NCBI RefSeq assembly: GCF_002858805.1
Contig: NZ_PJZI01000034.1
Coordinates: 1-63,824, forward strand
Reading direction: 5' to 3'
Length of the DNA stretch: 63,824 nt
Source of the DNA: Chimaeribacter arupi
Lineage (GTDB): Bacteria > Pseudomonadota > Gammaproteobacteria > Enterobacterales > Enterobacteriaceae
This document shows, piece after piece, positions 28,364 to 37,008 of the stretch. Both the position numbers and the translations under genes were made by a program. The notes under the pieces were generated by a model. It was not told where the DNA came from. It ran no database searches and saw nothing but the letters and a program-made list of their open reading frames with translations. Each line of letters opens with the position of its first letter. The first letter of the stretch is position 1.

Positions 28364-30685
28364 ATGAAGCAAATCGTAACCGACACCGTTCGAGCGGCAG
28401 TCGGCCAGTGGCCGCAACTTCTGCCCGCGCTGGGCATTCATATCAACGCCGCCGGTAAGCATACGCCTTGCCCACTTTGCGGCGGCAAAGACCGTTTTCG
28501 TTTTGATAACCAGGCCGGGCGCGGTACCTGGATGTGTAATCAGTGCGGGGCCGGGGACGGTCTAAACCTGGTAGAGAAAGCCCTTGAAGTCAGCACCAAA
28601 GAAGCTGCCGGAAAGGTGGCGACGCTTCTCGGTACACTGCCGATCATATCGGTCAGTATGCCGCTACAAGCCGAACAGGATAAAGCAGCCCGACAGCTTG
28701 AGGCCGCTCAGCAAGCCAGGCAATTAGTCGATGCCGGTGCTTACCAGAAAGATAACGCCTATTTAGTCGGTAAGGGGCTGTCACATACTCAGACCCTTAC
28801 TCTGCGAGGCAAAACCGTGCGCGTTGGCGGTATCACTTATCATCCCGGTGATGTGCTGTTACCGCTCAACGATAGGTATGATGAGACCGTAAACATACAA
28901 CTGATTAATGCCGATGGTGAAAAGCGCACATTGTCGGGCGGTCAGGTAAAGGGCGCGTTTCACCGACTCGGCCACTCTGACGGCAGGGTGTTATGGCTGA
29001 CCGAAGGTTACGCGACAGGTCTGACCGTACATCACCTTACCGGTGATACGGTATATGTTGCGCTCAGCGCTAACAATCTACCCAGCCTGGCGCTGCTGCT
29101 GCGTGAACAGCATCCTGATGCGCTGATGTTGATAGCAGCGGATAACGATGTGAACGATACCGGCCAAAGCAAAGCCGAAGAAGCGGCGCAACTGTGCGAC
29201 GGCAAACCAGCGTTGCCGCCGGTAATGGGTGACTGGAATGATGTATTCCAGGCACAGGGCAGCCTTGCTACACAAACCATGCTGGCCGCCTTTACCCAGC
29301 CTGAGAATAAAAGCCCATTTGATTCCGTCAGTGATGCCGACCTGAAAGCCATGAGCGCCAGTGAAAAGGCTGAATTGTTGGCACAGCACTACGGCAATAC
29401 GCTGGCCGTGCCGCCGGTAGGAGAAGAACTGTGCCGCTATGAGCAAGGCGCATGGCAAGTATTACCGCACCGTCAACTTAGTCGCGAGATTGCCGCACTC
29501 TTCCAAAAGGTACGCGCCCCATTCTCGGCGTCAGGCATTAACAGTATTCTCGATACACTTAAACTGATGGTGCCGCAGATGGGCGAGCCTGCCCGCCGCC
29601 TGATAGGTTTTCGTAATGGCGTCTTTGATACGGTGACCGGCAGCTTTAATCCGCACCGCAAAGAGCACTGGCTGCGTACCGTAAATAGCGTTGACTACTC
29701 TGCCCCAAAACCGGGTGAAAACCTCACCGACCATGCGCCGCACTTCTGGCAGTGGTTAACGCGAGCCGCCGGGCGCAATCACGACAAACAAGAGCGTATC
29801 CTCGCGGCGTTATTTATGGTGCTGGCAAACCGCTATGACTGGCAGATGTTCCTGGAGGTAACCGGCCCCGGCGGCAGCGGTAAAAGTGTGATGGCGGCTA
29901 TCGCCACCCTGCTGGCCGGTAAGGACAACACCACCTCGGCGACTATCGACACGCTGGAGTCGTCACGCGATCGCGCATCCGTGGTGGGCTTCTCGCTGAT
30001 TATTCTGCCTGACCAGGAGAAGTGGAGCGGTGACGGTGCGGGCATCAAAGCCATTACCGGCGGTGATGCCGTAGCTATCGACCCGAAATACCGCGATGCG
30101 TATTCCGCACATATTCCGGCGGTCATTCTGGCTGTAAACAATAACCCGATGCGCTTTAGTGACCGCAGCGGTGGCGTCTCCCGCCGCCGGGTTATCCTAC
30201 CGTTCCCGGATGCCATCCCGACCAATGAGCGTGACCCGCAATTGTTGGACAAAATTAGCCAGGAGTTGCCGGTAATAGTGCGTCACCTGATGCAGCGTTT
30301 TGCCGAACCGAACGAGGCGCGCACGCTGTTGCAGGCACAGCAGACCTCCGGCGAAGCGCTCGACATTAAGCGCAGCGCTGATCCATTGGTTGATTTCTGT
30401 GGTTACCTGATGCCGTTGAGCACGCCGAACGGGCTGTATATCGGCAATGCCAACATCAGACCGATAAACCCGCGCCGCTATCTCTATCACGCGTACTTGT
30501 CATTTATGGAGTCACGCGGTCATCAGCACCCTATGAGCCTGACGGCATTCGGATTGGCAGTGCCACAGACGCTTAAAGAGTTTGAGAAAGAGTTACTCAA
30601 GCGCAAAACCAATAACGGCATTCAAACCAACCTAACGCTGCACGATGACAGCGAGTCTGACTGGCTGCCCAAATGCGAGGTATGA
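28364..30685 (+). CDS. P4 alpha-type primase/helicase
   Basis: Alpha is the multifunctional replication protein of P4 satellites: primase, 3'-5' helicase and origin-binding protein. The 773-aa protein (P4 alpha 777 aa) has an N-terminal zinc finger C36-x2-C39...C58-x2-C61 (CPLCGGKDRFRF, MCNQCG), a Toprim-like site with E214 in LTEGYATG and AADNDVND near 259, and a helicase domain with Walker A GPGGSGKS at ~501. I chose ATG 28364 for its AAGGA ribosome binding site; ATG 28355 is possible. Candidate binding sites are the repeats at 26.5 and 30.8 kb. Confidence 0.95.
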   Translation: MKQIVTDTVRAAVGQWPQLLPALGIHINAAGKHTPCPLCGGKDRFRFDNQAGRGTWMCNQCGAGDGLNLVEKALEVSTKEAAGKVATLLGTLPIISVSMPLQAEQDKAARQLEAAQQARQLVDAGAYQKDNAYLVGKGLSHTQTLTLRGKTVRVGGITYHPGDVLLPLNDRYDETVNIQLINADGEKRTLSGGQVKGAFHRLGHSDGRVLWLTEGYATGLTVHHLTGDTVYVALSANNLPSLALLLREQHPDALMLIAADNDVNDTGQSKAEEAAQLCDGKPALPPVMGDWNDVFQAQGSLATQTMLAAFTQPENKSPFDSVSDADLKAMSASEKAELLAQHYGNTLAVPPVGEELCRYEQGAWQVLPHRQLSREIAALFQKVRAPFSASGINSILDTLKLMVPQMGEPARRLIGFRNGVFDTVTGSFNPHRKEHWLRTVNSVDYSAPKPGENLTDHAPHFWQWLTRAAGRNHDKQERILAALFMVLANRYDWQMFLEVTGPGGSGKSVMAAIATLLAGKDNTTSATIDTLESSRDRASVVGFSLIILPDQEKWSGDGAGIKAITGGDAVAIDPKYRDAYSAHIPAVILAVNNNPMRFSDRSGGVSRRRVILPFPDAIPTNERDPQLLDKISQELPVIVRHLMQRFAEPNEARTLLQAQQTSGEALDIKRSADPLVDFCGYLMPLSTPNGLYIGNANIRPINPRRYLYHAYLSFMESRGHQHPMSLTAFGLAVPQTLKEFEKELLKRKTNNGIQTNLTLHDDSESDWLPKCEV

Positions 30686-30702
30686 TAACCACACAAACCA
30701 GA

Positions 30703-30725
30703 AACCGGCTTAGGCCGGTTTTTTT
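30703..30725 (+). terminator. Terminator of the alpha operon
   Basis: AACCGGC (30703-30709), loop TTAG, GCCGGTT (30714-30720), then a T-run. It lies 18 bp after the alpha stop codon. Confidence 0.9.
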
Positions 30726-31187
30726 ATGGGCTGAAGATGATGAGTAATCACTATGATGTGATGAGTTGTGGATACATCAGAGAATAGTAATCACTATTTA
30801 ATTTATTGAATTTTATGCATAAATTTAAAAAAGTGACTAGTGTGATGAGTTTCTAAGGAAATCTTTGTAGTTAACGGCGTTGCAGAACACGTCTTGCAGG
30901 CTTTATGTTCGGAAAAAGAATAATTACTTTGATTCAGGCTATTGTTGAATGTCGCAACTCCTATTTTGCCTGGCGGCTATATGCCAAGAGCGGATATTGC
31001 TCATGTTACATTTAGCCTACGGATATTGGTCATTAATGCGGGTTGATGTTGTATTGTCATGAGTGATCAACCTCAGGCTGAGGGCGGGACTCACTTATAT
31101 TCGCGTGTCCACTATTGATGGGTAAGATTATGTATCTATGAATCCTCCGCACATAGGCAACTCCTGATTTGAGAATAGAGAGGGATA
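30726..31187. other. Non-coding stretch after alpha with crr-like repeats
   Basis: No gene is visible in about 460 bp. TAATCACTAT occurs at 30745 and 30788, TGTGATGAGT at 30757 and 30841; the first pair forms an inverted repeat ATCAC-N6-GTGAT (30747-30762). P4 has a cis-required replication region (crr) near alpha, so these may be its counterpart. At 31092-31116 one frame reads TYIRVSTIDG, which looks like the beginning of a serine recombinase and then stops. Confidence 0.45.
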
Positions 31188-31268
31188 ATGATGCTAGAAA
31201 GATTTAATGCTGAGCATGTTGCAGGTGATCTTTTAGCTGCAGGAGTGGTAAATTATACCTATTTTTAG
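31188..31268 (+). CDS. Possible 26-aa leader ORF
   Basis: After a good ribosome binding site (AGAGAGGG) an ATG opens a 26-codon frame, MMLERFNAEHVAGDLLAAGV..., that stops at 31268, 31 bp before the SEC-C gene. It may be a leader peptide or the remnant of a larger gene. Confidence 0.3.
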   Translation: MMLERFNAEHVAGDLLAAGVVNYTYF

Positions 31269-31299
31269 TGAACATTTTTTGTCAGAGAGCATTAATTTC

Positions 31300-32439
31300 A
31301 TGGAAAACGATAAGGTGAAGTTAGGAAGAAATGATAAGTGCTGGTGCAACTCAGGACTTAAGTATAAAAAGTGCCATCTCGATCGAGATCGTGAAATACC
31401 GGTATCCAAAGCCGAAGCCCTGAAATTTTCAAAGTCTAATTCACAGAGAAAGGCGTGTTATGCGCCAGCATCCATGCACGAAGATTGTGATAAACGCATC
31501 GTTCAGGCGCACACGCTGTCTAAAAGCAGTAGCCTTAAGGCGATCGCCGACCCTAGTAATCATGTCATGGGGGTGGTAATGAACCTTCCGAGCCTGATGA
31601 GAAACAACGGAAGATGGGTTCCCGAGAAGATCGGTATCAATCAGGCATCCACTTTTACCGGATTTTGTGCAGTTCACGACAGAATCTTATTTTCATGTCT
31701 AGAGAACGAAAAATTTACAGGCACAGACGAGCAGTGTTTTGCCCTAATGTTTCGTTCGTTGTCTAAAGAAATTTACGCCAAGGAGGGGGGGTGGCGGTCT
31801 TCCGATTTTGCTAAAAAAGCCGATAAAGGAAAGTTACAGGCCGAACAGGTCTATATTCAGGAATTTGTCAGACTGCATCAAAGCGGTTTGAATGCAGCAA
31901 TGACTGAACTAAATAATCTTAAAACTAACCTCGACCGCATTCTGCTTAGCAGACAGTTTTCAGAAATTGAAAGTGTTATCTTCACTTTTTCAGAACCATT
32001 GCCCATTGCGGTATCATCAATTCTTTCACCGGAAAGGGATTTCGATGGGGCTAAAATTCAGGATTTGAACAATCTTACCGTGTCGACGGAGCAGGTCTGC
32101 TTCAATGCTTTTTCCAGCGAAGGTAACGGATATGTAGTGTTCAGCTGGCTGGGAACTTCAACAATTATCAGACGTTTTGTGCGGTCACTGATTAAGACTC
32201 CAACTGACAGGATTTTCAACACTCTCCTGTATTTTTTCTTCGCAAAAGCTGAAAATACATACTCATCTCCTGAGTGGTGGGACAGCCTCAGTAATAAACA
32301 GCGAGAAAATATCGGCAATATGATTATGTCGGGTGTTGAATTTTTTGGTAGCCCTACATCACGGGTCGATCATTCCATTGATTATAACGCTGCTGCGCTT
32401 GTAGAGATAAGATGCAGCAATAGCGAGATTTCCAGTTGA
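31300..32439 (+). CDS. SEC-C and Cys/His-domain cargo protein
   Basis: The 379-aa protein begins with a SEC-C metal-binding motif, GRNDKCWCNSGLKYKKCH (C14, C16, C25, H26). A second putative metal site follows: C53, C63 (HEDCDKRIVQAH, H71) and C123/H126 in FTGFCAVHDRILF, a layout I have seen in unassigned proteins with HNH-like features. The C-terminal 200 residues have no recognisable domain. A TTG at 31279 could add seven residues, but the ATG at 31300 directly precedes the SEC-C motif. It lies alone between the alpha operon and attR, so it is probably defence or other cargo. Function unknown. Confidence 0.8.
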   Translation: MENDKVKLGRNDKCWCNSGLKYKKCHLDRDREIPVSKAEALKFSKSNSQRKACYAPASMHEDCDKRIVQAHTLSKSSSLKAIADPSNHVMGVVMNLPSLMRNNGRWVPEKIGINQASTFTGFCAVHDRILFSCLENEKFTGTDEQCFALMFRSLSKEIYAKEGGWRSSDFAKKADKGKLQAEQVYIQEFVRLHQSGLNAAMTELNNLKTNLDRILLSRQFSEIESVIFTFSEPLPIAVSSILSPERDFDGAKIQDLNNLTVSTEQVCFNAFSSEGNGYVVFSWLGTSTIIRRFVRSLIKTPTDRIFNTLLYFFFAKAENTYSSPEWWDSLSNKQRENIGNMIMSGVEFFGSPTSRVDHSIDYNAAALVEIRCSNSEISS

Positions 32440-32828
32440 ATGTTTTCAAGCCATTAGAAAAATCGGGCTAATCAGTCGTTCCGAGATTATAACGATAAGA
32501 TAGCACAGCCTGCTTGCTGCCAGTTCGGCATCTTTGCCGAAAAACTTATGTAAGCAGCTGATTTCCACTTAAGCGGAGGTTATCAGGTTAGGGATGCTAT
32601 CTGCAGATGAGTTCTAGTAACTGGGTACTCTCCCAATTGTGTTTGACCTGATCCCCGTTGATTAAGACACTTCAATGCTAATCATGTAGTTGTGAAAGTT
32701 GCGAACTTCCGCTCTTCGCTCAAAGCTGCCTATAGGAACTAGTTTGTGTTACTTCAGATTTTTGTTGGCAACACGCAAGTGCTTCGTAAATGGGTGATTA
32801 GTTGAAAACGAATACGGACTGACCAACT
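32440..32828. other. Non-coding right end of the satellite
   Basis: About 390 bp with no convincing gene on either strand and no clear hairpin terminator after the SEC-C gene. Base composition is intermediate. I see no insertion sequence ends. Confidence 0.4.
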
Positions 32829-32856
32829 AACGTAGGCCTACACTTAGGCCTACACT
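32829..32856. repeat. Right integrase arm-type repeats
   Basis: AACGTAGGCC (32829-32838) is identical to the inverted copy near int (21006-21015), and GGCCTACACT (32847-32856) is a close variant of the direct copies there. They lie 60 bp inside attR and would form the second arm of attP in the excised circle. Confidence 0.7.
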
Positions 32857-32915
32857 AAGATCCTAAGAACAATAAAACACATTAAATACATATATTTAAG
32901 AAAAACAAACAGACT

Positions 32916-32930
32916 CCCCCAGCTCCACCA
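32916..32930 (+). repeat. attR core
   Basis: CCCCCAGCTCCACCA, a 15-bp direct repeat of the ssrA 3' end at 20839-20853. It marks the right boundary of the satellite. Confidence 0.9.
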
Positions 32931-32973
32931 AATAAGCTTCCGGTTATCACCAGATAAGGCCGGAAACAGTGAG

Positions 32974-33008
32974 AAAGCCGCAGCCCGCAAGGGTTCGCGG
33001 CTTTTTTA
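32974..33008 (+). terminator. Displaced chromosomal ssrA terminator
   Basis: AAAGCCGC (32974-32981) pairs with GCGGCTTT (32997-33004), with an inner CCC/GGG pair, followed by T's. It sits 44 bp right of attR, the distance expected for the original tmRNA terminator before integration. Confidence 0.8.
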
Positions 33009-33073
33009 TTGCCTGTGATTTGCGTCTCCCAGTGAGCTATTGCGCTCCCCAAGTCAACCGGCCCTGTCCTGTT

Positions 33074-33883
33074 TTACGGGCGTTCGCCCTGTTGTAACCG
33101 TGCATTGATCTGCTCAATGACTGCCGGCAATTCTGCCAGTGTATCAATGATGTAGTGCGCCCCGGCGGCCCGTAACTTGTCTGCTGCCCGGTTACGGCGA
33201 CGCTCAACCTCTGCCGCGTCCATCTGCTGAAACGCCTCCCAGGTCGCACCAAATTCATTGCCGGACACCGACACGCCGACACTCCACATGCCCGCACGCA
33301 ACCCCTCTTCAATGCCGGGAACGGCATCGTCGACTTTTATGCAGTGAGACACTGACTCAATCCCCAAGGCGATGACATTCTGCAAGGCCATCCAGGGCCC
33401 TGGGCGTGCGCCTGCGGCGAGGTCATCAGCGGCCACCCAATAATCCGGCGCATACCCTGCCGCTGCGGCAGCCGGAACGAGCCGCTCCATCACCGGGCGC
33501 GGGTAGCCGGAGCACGAACCAATCTTGATGCCCTGTGAACGCAGGTGGCTGATGACCTCCACAACACCGGCAATCGGTTCTGCAAAATCAACCACTTTGG
33601 CGATCTGCAACGGCATAAAGGTGTCATACAGCGCATCGACATCCTCCCTGCTCATTGCACGCCCTACTTTGTCCTGCCAGCGCGCGTCTACTGAAGGCAG
33701 TTTGCCCAGCGCCTCAATGTGCTGCCATTTGCCCAACCCCATCGGAATGCGGGCCTCTTCAAGGGTGATCTCTACCCCAAAAGCCTGGCGAAAAGCTTCG
33801 ACAAAAATCTGCGTTGGCGCGAAGGAGCCAAAATCGACGGTGGTTCCGGCCCAATCGAGCACTACAGCACTGATACGTTGCAT
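33074..33883 (-). CDS. phnX: Phosphonoacetaldehyde hydrolase
   Basis: PhnX splits phosphonoacetaldehyde into acetaldehyde and phosphate, the second step of 2-aminoethylphosphonate (AEP) use. It is a HAD-family enzyme: nucleophile D10 in [11 protein letters not shown], Schiff-base lysine K52 in [11 protein letters not shown], and the later [12 protein letters not shown] acidic motif. Length is 269 aa, as usual. It follows phnW with a 9-bp gap. Confidence 0.97.
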   Translation of the reverse strand: MQRISAVVLDWAGTTVDFGSFAPTQIFVEAFRQAFGVEITLEEARIPMGLGKWQHIEALGKLPSVDARWQDKVGRAMSREDVDALYDTFMPLQIAKVVDFAEPIAGVVEVISHLRSQGIKIGSCSGYPRPVMERLVPAAAAAGYAPDYWVAADDLAAGARPGPWMALQNVIALGIESVSHCIKVDDAVPGIEEGLRAGMWSVGVSVSGNEFGATWEAFQQMDAAEVERRRNRAADKLRAAGAHYIIDTLAELPAVIEQINARLQQGERP

Positions 33884-33892
33884 AGGATGTCC

Positions 33893-34996
33893 TTATTTTT
33901 GCCAGTACATGGCGTTTTCGATAGCCGCAAGCAGCCGGATGATGTCCGCCTCATACACTTCGCCGATATTACCGATCCGGAAACAATCACTCTGCGACAC
34001 TTTGCCGGGGTAGATCACGAAGCCCTGCGCTTTTAGGCGCTGATAAAATTCACTGAAGCGATACGCGGGATGATGCGGGGAATAGAAAGCAGTGATGACA
34101 GGCGAATGCAGCGTGTCTTCAAGCAGTGTCTTAAAGCCCAGCTTACGCATCCCGGCGACCAGCGTGCGCTGATTGGTGCAGTAACGCGCATAACGGGCCG
34201 TAATGCCGCCTTCTGCTGCCAGTTCTTTCAAGGCCTGGGCGAAGGCCAGTACGGTGTGCGTCGGCGAGGTAAAACGCCATTTACCCTGGTGATCCTCCAT
34301 ACAGCGCCACTGTGCGTACAGATCCAGTGAGAGCGATCGCGAGCGGCCTCTGCACGCCTCCAGCGCCGGCCGGCGGGCAATCACAAAACCAAACCCCGGC
34401 ACGCCCTGAATGCATTTATTGGCGGAGCTGATCAGAAAATCGATATTGAGCTCAGCCATATCAAAAGGAATACCACCAAAGCTGCTCATGGCATCAACAA
34501 TGAACACCTTACCGTAGCGTTGTGCCAGCCCCGCCACTTCCGCCACCGGGTTCAGCATTCCGGTAGTGGTTTCGCAATGCACCATGGCAATGTGCGTAAT
34601 GCCGGCATCGTCACGCAGGATATTTTCCATATCAGCCACATCCGGGCGATGAACCTCCCCACAGTCGTAAACGTGGTAAGCAATACCCATCAGCGATGCC
34701 ATTTCCGCCATGCGCGCCCCATAGGCACCGTTGCTGACAATCAGCACCTTATCGGTAGCGGCAACCGCGCTGCCCAGCACCGCCTCCACGGCATAACTGC
34801 CGCTGCCCTGAAGCAAAACGGAGGTGTAGCCGGGTGCCTGGGTCGCGAGCGACACCAGTTGCTGCCGGATGGTCTGTACCACGTCGAGATTGTAGTCATC
34901 ATCCCAGGTGCAGCTGTCAAACAACATAGCTTCCTTGACCGTACGGGAAGTCGTCAGCGGGCCGGGCGTCAATAAAAGAGAGTGTCGGGGATTCAT
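33893..34996 (-). CDS. phnW: 2-Aminoethylphosphonate--pyruvate transaminase
   Basis: PhnW transfers the amino group of AEP to pyruvate, giving phosphonoacetaldehyde and alanine. The PLP lysine is K194 in [15 protein letters not shown], the same position as in Salmonella; the N-terminus [19 protein letters not shown] is typical. Length is 367 aa. It is the first gene of the phnWX operon, divergent from phnR, and its upstream region holds a likely PhnR operator. Confidence 0.97.
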   Translation of the reverse strand: MNPRHSLLLTPGPLTTSRTVKEAMLFDSCTWDDDYNLDVVQTIRQQLVSLATQAPGYTSVLLQGSGSYAVEAVLGSAVAATDKVLIVSNGAYGARMAEMASLMGIAYHVYDCGEVHRPDVADMENILRDDAGITHIAMVHCETTTGMLNPVAEVAGLAQRYGKVFIVDAMSSFGGIPFDMAELNIDFLISSANKCIQGVPGFGFVIARRPALEACRGRSRSLSLDLYAQWRCMEDHQGKWRFTSPTHTVLAFAQALKELAAEGGITARYARYCTNQRTLVAGMRKLGFKTLLEDTLHSPVITAFYSPHHPAYRFSEFYQRLKAQGFVIYPGKVSQSDCFRIGNIGEVYEADIIRLLAAIENAMYWQK

Positions 34997-35007
34997 GTTT
35001 TCACCAT

Positions 35008-35019
35008 TGGTCTATACCA
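35008..35019. promoter_or_regulatory. Candidate PhnR operator
   Basis: TGGTCTATACCA is a near-perfect palindrome containing GTCTATAC, which fits the HutC-subfamily operator pattern GT-N-TA-N-AC. It lies 12 bp upstream of the phnW ATG and within the phnW-phnR divergent region. Confidence 0.65.
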
Positions 35020-35130
35020 GATTTTCATTATTAGTGATCTGGTTTTGACGTAACAAGGGGAAATCGGCCTTGCAACAAAAAATTCATCTGGGCATGTATA
35101 ATGGCATGTCAAAAATTGCAGCGAGCCAGC

Positions 35131-35850
35131 ATGAAATCGTTAACCACGGATATTCCGCAATACCTGCTTATTAAGGCTGAACTTCAGGCCCGGATTCAGA
35201 GCGGCGCACTGAAAACAGGGGATAAATTGCCGTCAGAGCGTGAGCTTTGCGCCATTTTTACCACCACGCGAACCACTATCCGCGAGAGCCTGGCGCAGCT
35301 GGAAGCCAGCGGGGTGATCTACCGTTCCGATCGGCGAGGCTGGTTTGTTACCCCTGCCCGGCTATGGCTTGATCCCACGCAGAACACGAACTTCCATAAA
35401 CTCTGTCTGGAACAGGGGCGTGAGCCGAAGACCGTGTTGCTGAACGGGCGCCTGACCACCGTACCGCTGGACGTTATGAAACCCCTTGAATTACAGCCGT
35501 TTGATCAGGTCTACCTGCTGGCGCGCCTGCGCTATGCTGATGGCCGGGCGATTTGCTATTGTGAAAACCACTGTTTGCCGGCCAGAGTGCCCGAACTGCT
35601 GCGCCACGATCTTAACGGCAGCCTGACGGAGGTTTACCAGACCCATTACGGCCTGACCTACACCAGTATGCACCTGACGTTTTTCCCTACTTCCGTACCG
35701 GCACACGCGGCGGCGGCCTTGGGCATTATGGAAGGTTTACCGGCACTGCAATTAAGCCGCCTTAATTACGATCAGCATGGCCGCGTATTGGATTACGACA
35801 TCGAATACTGGCGTCACGACAGCCTGCGTATTGAAGTCACCACCCATTAA
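35131..35850 (+). CDS. phnR: GntR/HutC-family regulator PhnR
   Basis: PhnR is the transcription factor of the Salmonella-type AEP locus. The N-terminal winged helix is [32 protein letters not shown] (two segments, residues ~30-61), followed by a UTRA effector domain with [16 protein letters not shown] and the ending [17 protein letters not shown] chose ATG 35131 ([18 protein letters not shown]), giving 239 aa in line with Salmonella; the frame opens ten codons earlier. A terminator separates it from phnS. Confidence 0.95.
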   Translation: MKSLTTDIPQYLLIKAELQARIQSGALKTGDKLPSERELCAIFTTTRTTIRESLAQLEASGVIYRSDRRGWFVTPARLWLDPTQNTNFHKLCLEQGREPKTVLLNGRLTTVPLDVMKPLELQPFDQVYLLARLRYADGRAICYCENHCLPARVPELLRHDLNGSLTEVYQTHYGLTYTSMHLTFFPTSVPAHAAAALGIMEGLPALQLSRLNYDQHGRVLDYDIEYWRHDSLRIEVTTH

Positions 35851-35866
35851 TTTTGCCCGGCCCCCT

Positions 35867-35896
35867 ACCCTGTTCAGCCATGACCAGGGTTTTTTT
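35867..35896 (+). terminator. phnR terminator
   Basis: ACCCTG (35867-35872) and CAGGGT (35885-35890) with a 12-nt loop and a following T-run. phnSTUV therefore needs its own promoter in 35897-35989. Confidence 0.75.
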
Positions 35897-35989
35897 GCCT
35901 GTTTCATTGTTTTGTCACATAAAGCCATTAGCGTAAAAAGCTCTTCTGGTACAGTCCAGATACCCTTTTTGCTCTGATGAGGCTGATAA

Positions 35990-37003
35990 ATGAAACGTTC
36001 ACGACTTGTCCTGCTTACTGTTATTGCTGTTGCATCAAGCCCGGCCTGGGCAGACTCCGTAGTGACTGTTTACTCTGCTGATGGGCTGCACAGTGGGGAG
36101 AACAGCTGGTATAAGGCCGAATTTGAGGCATTCACGCAGGCAACCGGCATTGCCGTGCGCTATGTCGAGGGCGGTTCCGGCGCCATTGTGGAACGCCTGG
36201 CAAAAGAGCGCAGCAATCCGCAGGCTGATGTGCTGGTCACAGTGCCGCCGTTTATTCAGCGTGCCGCAGGCGGGAACCTGCTGGCTTCGTTTACGCCTGA
36301 TGCCGCCGCCCATATCCCCGGCACCACGGCGCACTATGCCCCACTGGTGAACAACTACCTCAGCTTCATCTACAACGCCAAACTGTTGAAAACCCCGCCG
36401 GCCAGCTGGAATGACCTGCTCGACAGCCGCTACAAAAACAAATTGCAGTACTCCACACCGGGCCAGGCAGGCGACGGCACCGCCGTTATGCTGCAGGCAT
36501 TCCACAGTTTCGGCGGCAAAGAGGCCGGTTTTGACTACCTGGGCAAACTGCAGGCCAACAATGTCGGCCCTTCTGCCTCTACCGGCAAGCTGACAGCCCT
36601 GGTCAATAAAGGCGAGCTGTATGTCGCCAATGGTGATCTGCAAATGAACCTGGCACAGAAAGCCCAGAACCCGAACATCAATGTTTTCTGGCCCGCCAAT
36701 GCCAAAGGTGAGCGCAGCGCACTGGCGCTGCCTTATGTGATTGGCCTGGTGCAGAATGCGCCGCAACAGGAAAACGGTAAAAAGCTGATCAACTTCCTGC
36801 TGGATAAGGCGGCGCAAACGCAGGTGAGTTCATTGGCCTGGGGCATGCCGGTACGTAATGACATCACCCCGTCCGACAGCCATTACCAACAGGCGAAAGC
36901 GGCGCTGGAGGGGGTAAACATCTGGCAGCCGGAATGGGACACCGTGGCGAAAACCCTCCCGGCGGACATTGCCCGCTGGCATCAGGTCACCGACAGCGAG
37001 TAA
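35990..37003 (+). CDS. phnS: AEP ABC transporter, periplasmic binding protein PhnS
   Basis: A 337-aa binding protein with a signal peptide ([21 protein letters not shown], cleaved before DSVVTVYS) and the Fbp/thiamine-type fold typical of cluster-D binding proteins ([48 protein letters not shown]). It captures 2-aminoethylphosphonate for the PhnTUV importer. First gene of phnSTUV; 5 bp separate it from phnT. Confidence 0.94.
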   Translation: MKRSRLVLLTVIAVASSPAWADSVVTVYSADGLHSGENSWYKAEFEAFTQATGIAVRYVEGGSGAIVERLAKERSNPQADVLVTVPPFIQRAAGGNLLASFTPDAAAHIPGTTAHYAPLVNNYLSFIYNAKLLKTPPASWNDLLDSRYKNKLQYSTPGQAGDGTAVMLQAFHSFGGKEAGFDYLGKLQANNVGPSASTGKLTALVNKGELYVANGDLQMNLAQKAQNPNINVFWPANAKGERSALALPYVIGLVQNAPQQENGKKLINFLLDKAAQTQVSSLAWGMPVRNDITPSDSHYQQAKAALEGVNIWQPEWDTVAKTLPADIARWHQVTDSE

Positions 37004-37008
37004 GAGAT

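Larger units (their letters stand above)
20839..32930. mobile_element. P4-type phage satellite integrated in ssrA
   Basis: A 12.1-kb element lies between two copies of CCCCCAGCTCCACCA (20839-20853 and 32916-32930), the left one being the 3' end of ssrA. It carries a P4-type integrase next to attL, a cos-like site, delta-like and sid-like genes transcribed leftward, and vis/alpA, ash-like and alpha-like genes transcribed rightward, which is the P4 layout. Two cargo blocks (22.3-25.1 kb and 31.2-32.4 kb) are AT-rich compared with the host. No psu gene is seen. It is probably mobilised by a P2-like helper. Confidence 0.93.

Noticed and set aside
35925..35945. Possible PhoB box before phnS
   Set aside because: Only the first half (TTGTCAC) fits; the second half is poor, and Salmonella-type phn loci need not be Pho-controlled.
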